Below, piece after piece: positions 62,595-64,000 of a stretch of 64,000 bases of DNA. The stretch comes from Sophora flavescens (lineage: Eukaryota; Streptophyta; Magnoliopsida; Fabales; Fabaceae), in assembly GCA_030762895.1 (NCBI GenBank), contig CM061063.1, positions 70,119,836-70,183,835 on the forward strand, written 5' to 3'. Numbering within the stretch: the first letter of the stretch is position 1; the number at the start of each line of letters is the position of its first letter. The notes under the pieces were generated by a model, which saw only the letters and a list, made by a program, of their open reading frames with translations, searched no databases and was not told the DNA's origin. A program made the translations under genes and the position numbers.

Positions 62595-64000
62595 AGGGGT
62601 GTTCGCGGATTGGATCCGATCGGTTTTAAACAAAACATAACAGAATCATTCAAAACAGAACAGAATCATTCTCTTGCTCATCACCAAAATTGCAATCAAC
62701 ATTTTCCTTACCATTAGAGTATGCATCTAAGTGGCTAGTACAGACTACAGAGGAATATGAAGTAATGAATAAGAAGAAGAATATTAGAGAAGTAAGGAGA
62801 CTTAGGAGGGAGAAGCAGAAATCACCAGTAATCACCTAATGCCTAACCTTCTCACATTATTTAAATTTAATCATGAAATCCTCACAAGAAATCTCTCAAC
62901 CTAGAGCTATGCACTCTATGACCATTAACCGCATTACAAATAACATGATTTTCAAAACCAAATTGAATCGCATGATAATTTGCACAAAGCAATAATTAAG
63001 TAAACATGCATGACTCGTTGTGTTCTCTATTCCTTGATCACCTAAGACATGCAGTGGGTCCTCACTACCTTATGAATCGTTCACAACACTGATCCCTCCC
63101 TAGTCCCCACCAACCTTGATGAAGTACTTCCCATCAAACCTTGAAGTTTGATTTTATTTTACAATGTCCATTATAACCATAACACATGAAATGAACGAGT
63201 TGATTCACATGAAATGAAAGGTTTGAGGTGGTTGAGTTTGACGTAGGTACTCCAAAATTAGACACTAGGACAGTATGTTATGCCATTAAAGCATGAATAA
63301 TAGATATTAACAACAATTCCCAAAATTTTCTTGTACTTCTCATATCTAGTGAGTGGTTATGATCTTGCTACTAGAAAGCATAACTGTGTGCCCCACTGAA
63401 ATATTCATGATAACCAGAATACACTCACGGGTAAGCAAAACTGGAATGCAGTACATCCAATCATTGTGAAGAAGGGAATTATTAGAGCTCATAAGCATGA
63501 ATAATAGTTATCATTTTAATGTGATAACTAGAAACCAATTGTACATCCAATTCAATACACTTACAAAGTAGAATCTATGATTTTGAACCGAACCCTGCCA
63601 AGTTGCAGTGGTTTTGAACAATACATTAGAGTACAATATTTCACTTTCCAACCATTAATCCATTATAGATGACACATTAATTCCCAAGCCATTTGATACT
63701 TTATGTTTGGACCACTCACTATACTTCCTAGGCCACTTTTAGCACCCCTGAAGATGAGGCCAAACTTTGGTTTATCAAAGATTCTACCTAAAACATATGA
63801 CCCTAACACTTCACAGTAGCTTTAATAGTTTCATAGTTCTTCAACTCACAGCATCAATTTTGGCTTAAAAGTCAAAGAACTCCTTCACACACCTATTGCT
63901 CTTTAACTGTCAGCACAAATATGAGAAAAACAATGATACACAGTAAATTAGCAAACCATGAGATCAAAGTAACCGCATCAGACCAAATTGTGGCATTGAC
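62595..64000. other. Spacer, unit C, cut by the window end
   Basis: Matches 12001 to about 13410. No gene. The cyclin-T fragment of this unit, if present, would lie outside the window. Confidence 0.5.

Overview
The window looks like nuclear DNA from a dicot plant, probably a legume. This rests on AT-rich intergenic DNA, GT-AG introns of about 80-370 bp, a cyclin-T gene of the plant T1-4/T1-5 type, a plant Helitron, tRNA-derived SINEs and hAT-like miniature elements. The species call is inference. There are no prokaryotic features.

The dominant structure is a direct tandem segmental duplication. Unit A runs from about 601 to 26757, unit B from about 26758 to 51202, and a partial unit C from about 51203 to the window end; positions 1-600 are the tail of a preceding unit. 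Unit A is about 26.16 kb. Unit B is about 24.45 kb, mainly because of a 1.7 kb deletion. The copies are nearly identical over kilobases. B and C share variants against A, so A is the outlier.

Each unit reads left to right as follows. (1) Half of a cyclin-T 3'-UTR ending in an (ATT)n tract. (2) A 10.7 kb Helitron on the minus strand: a CTAG terminus and a 10-bp hairpin at its left (3') end, a Pif1-type helicase, an HUH Rep region broken by stop codons, 5' exons, a SINE and AT-rich sequence. (3) An (ATC)n microsatellite and the other half of the cyclin 3'-UTR. (4) A non-coding spacer. (5) A 5'-truncated cyclin-T gene, four exons joining in frame to 532 codons, with an uninterrupted copy of the same 3'-UTR. 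(6) A TIR element with ~190-bp inverted arms carrying an acidic coding-like segment. (7) A foldback element (its left part deleted in B), a hAT-like MITE with an 8-bp TSD, AT-rich DNA, a second SINE and a second MITE-like element. (8) The first exon of an At4g15545-like coiled-coil gene, cut off by a second copy of the TIR element. (9) A ~1.2 kb tail that joins the next unit's 3'-UTR at a TGGAT microhomology.

No gene set here forms a working pathway. The genes with recognisable host functions (cyclin T, At4g15545-like) are both truncated, and the Helitron replicase is inactive in every copy. The interest lies in locus history: a paralogous Helitron empty site, nested insertions, tandem amplification, and a recurrent CAG/CTG-centred discordance between copies that looks technical (possibly methylation-linked miscalling) rather than evolutionary. 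I found no convincing undescribed biological system.
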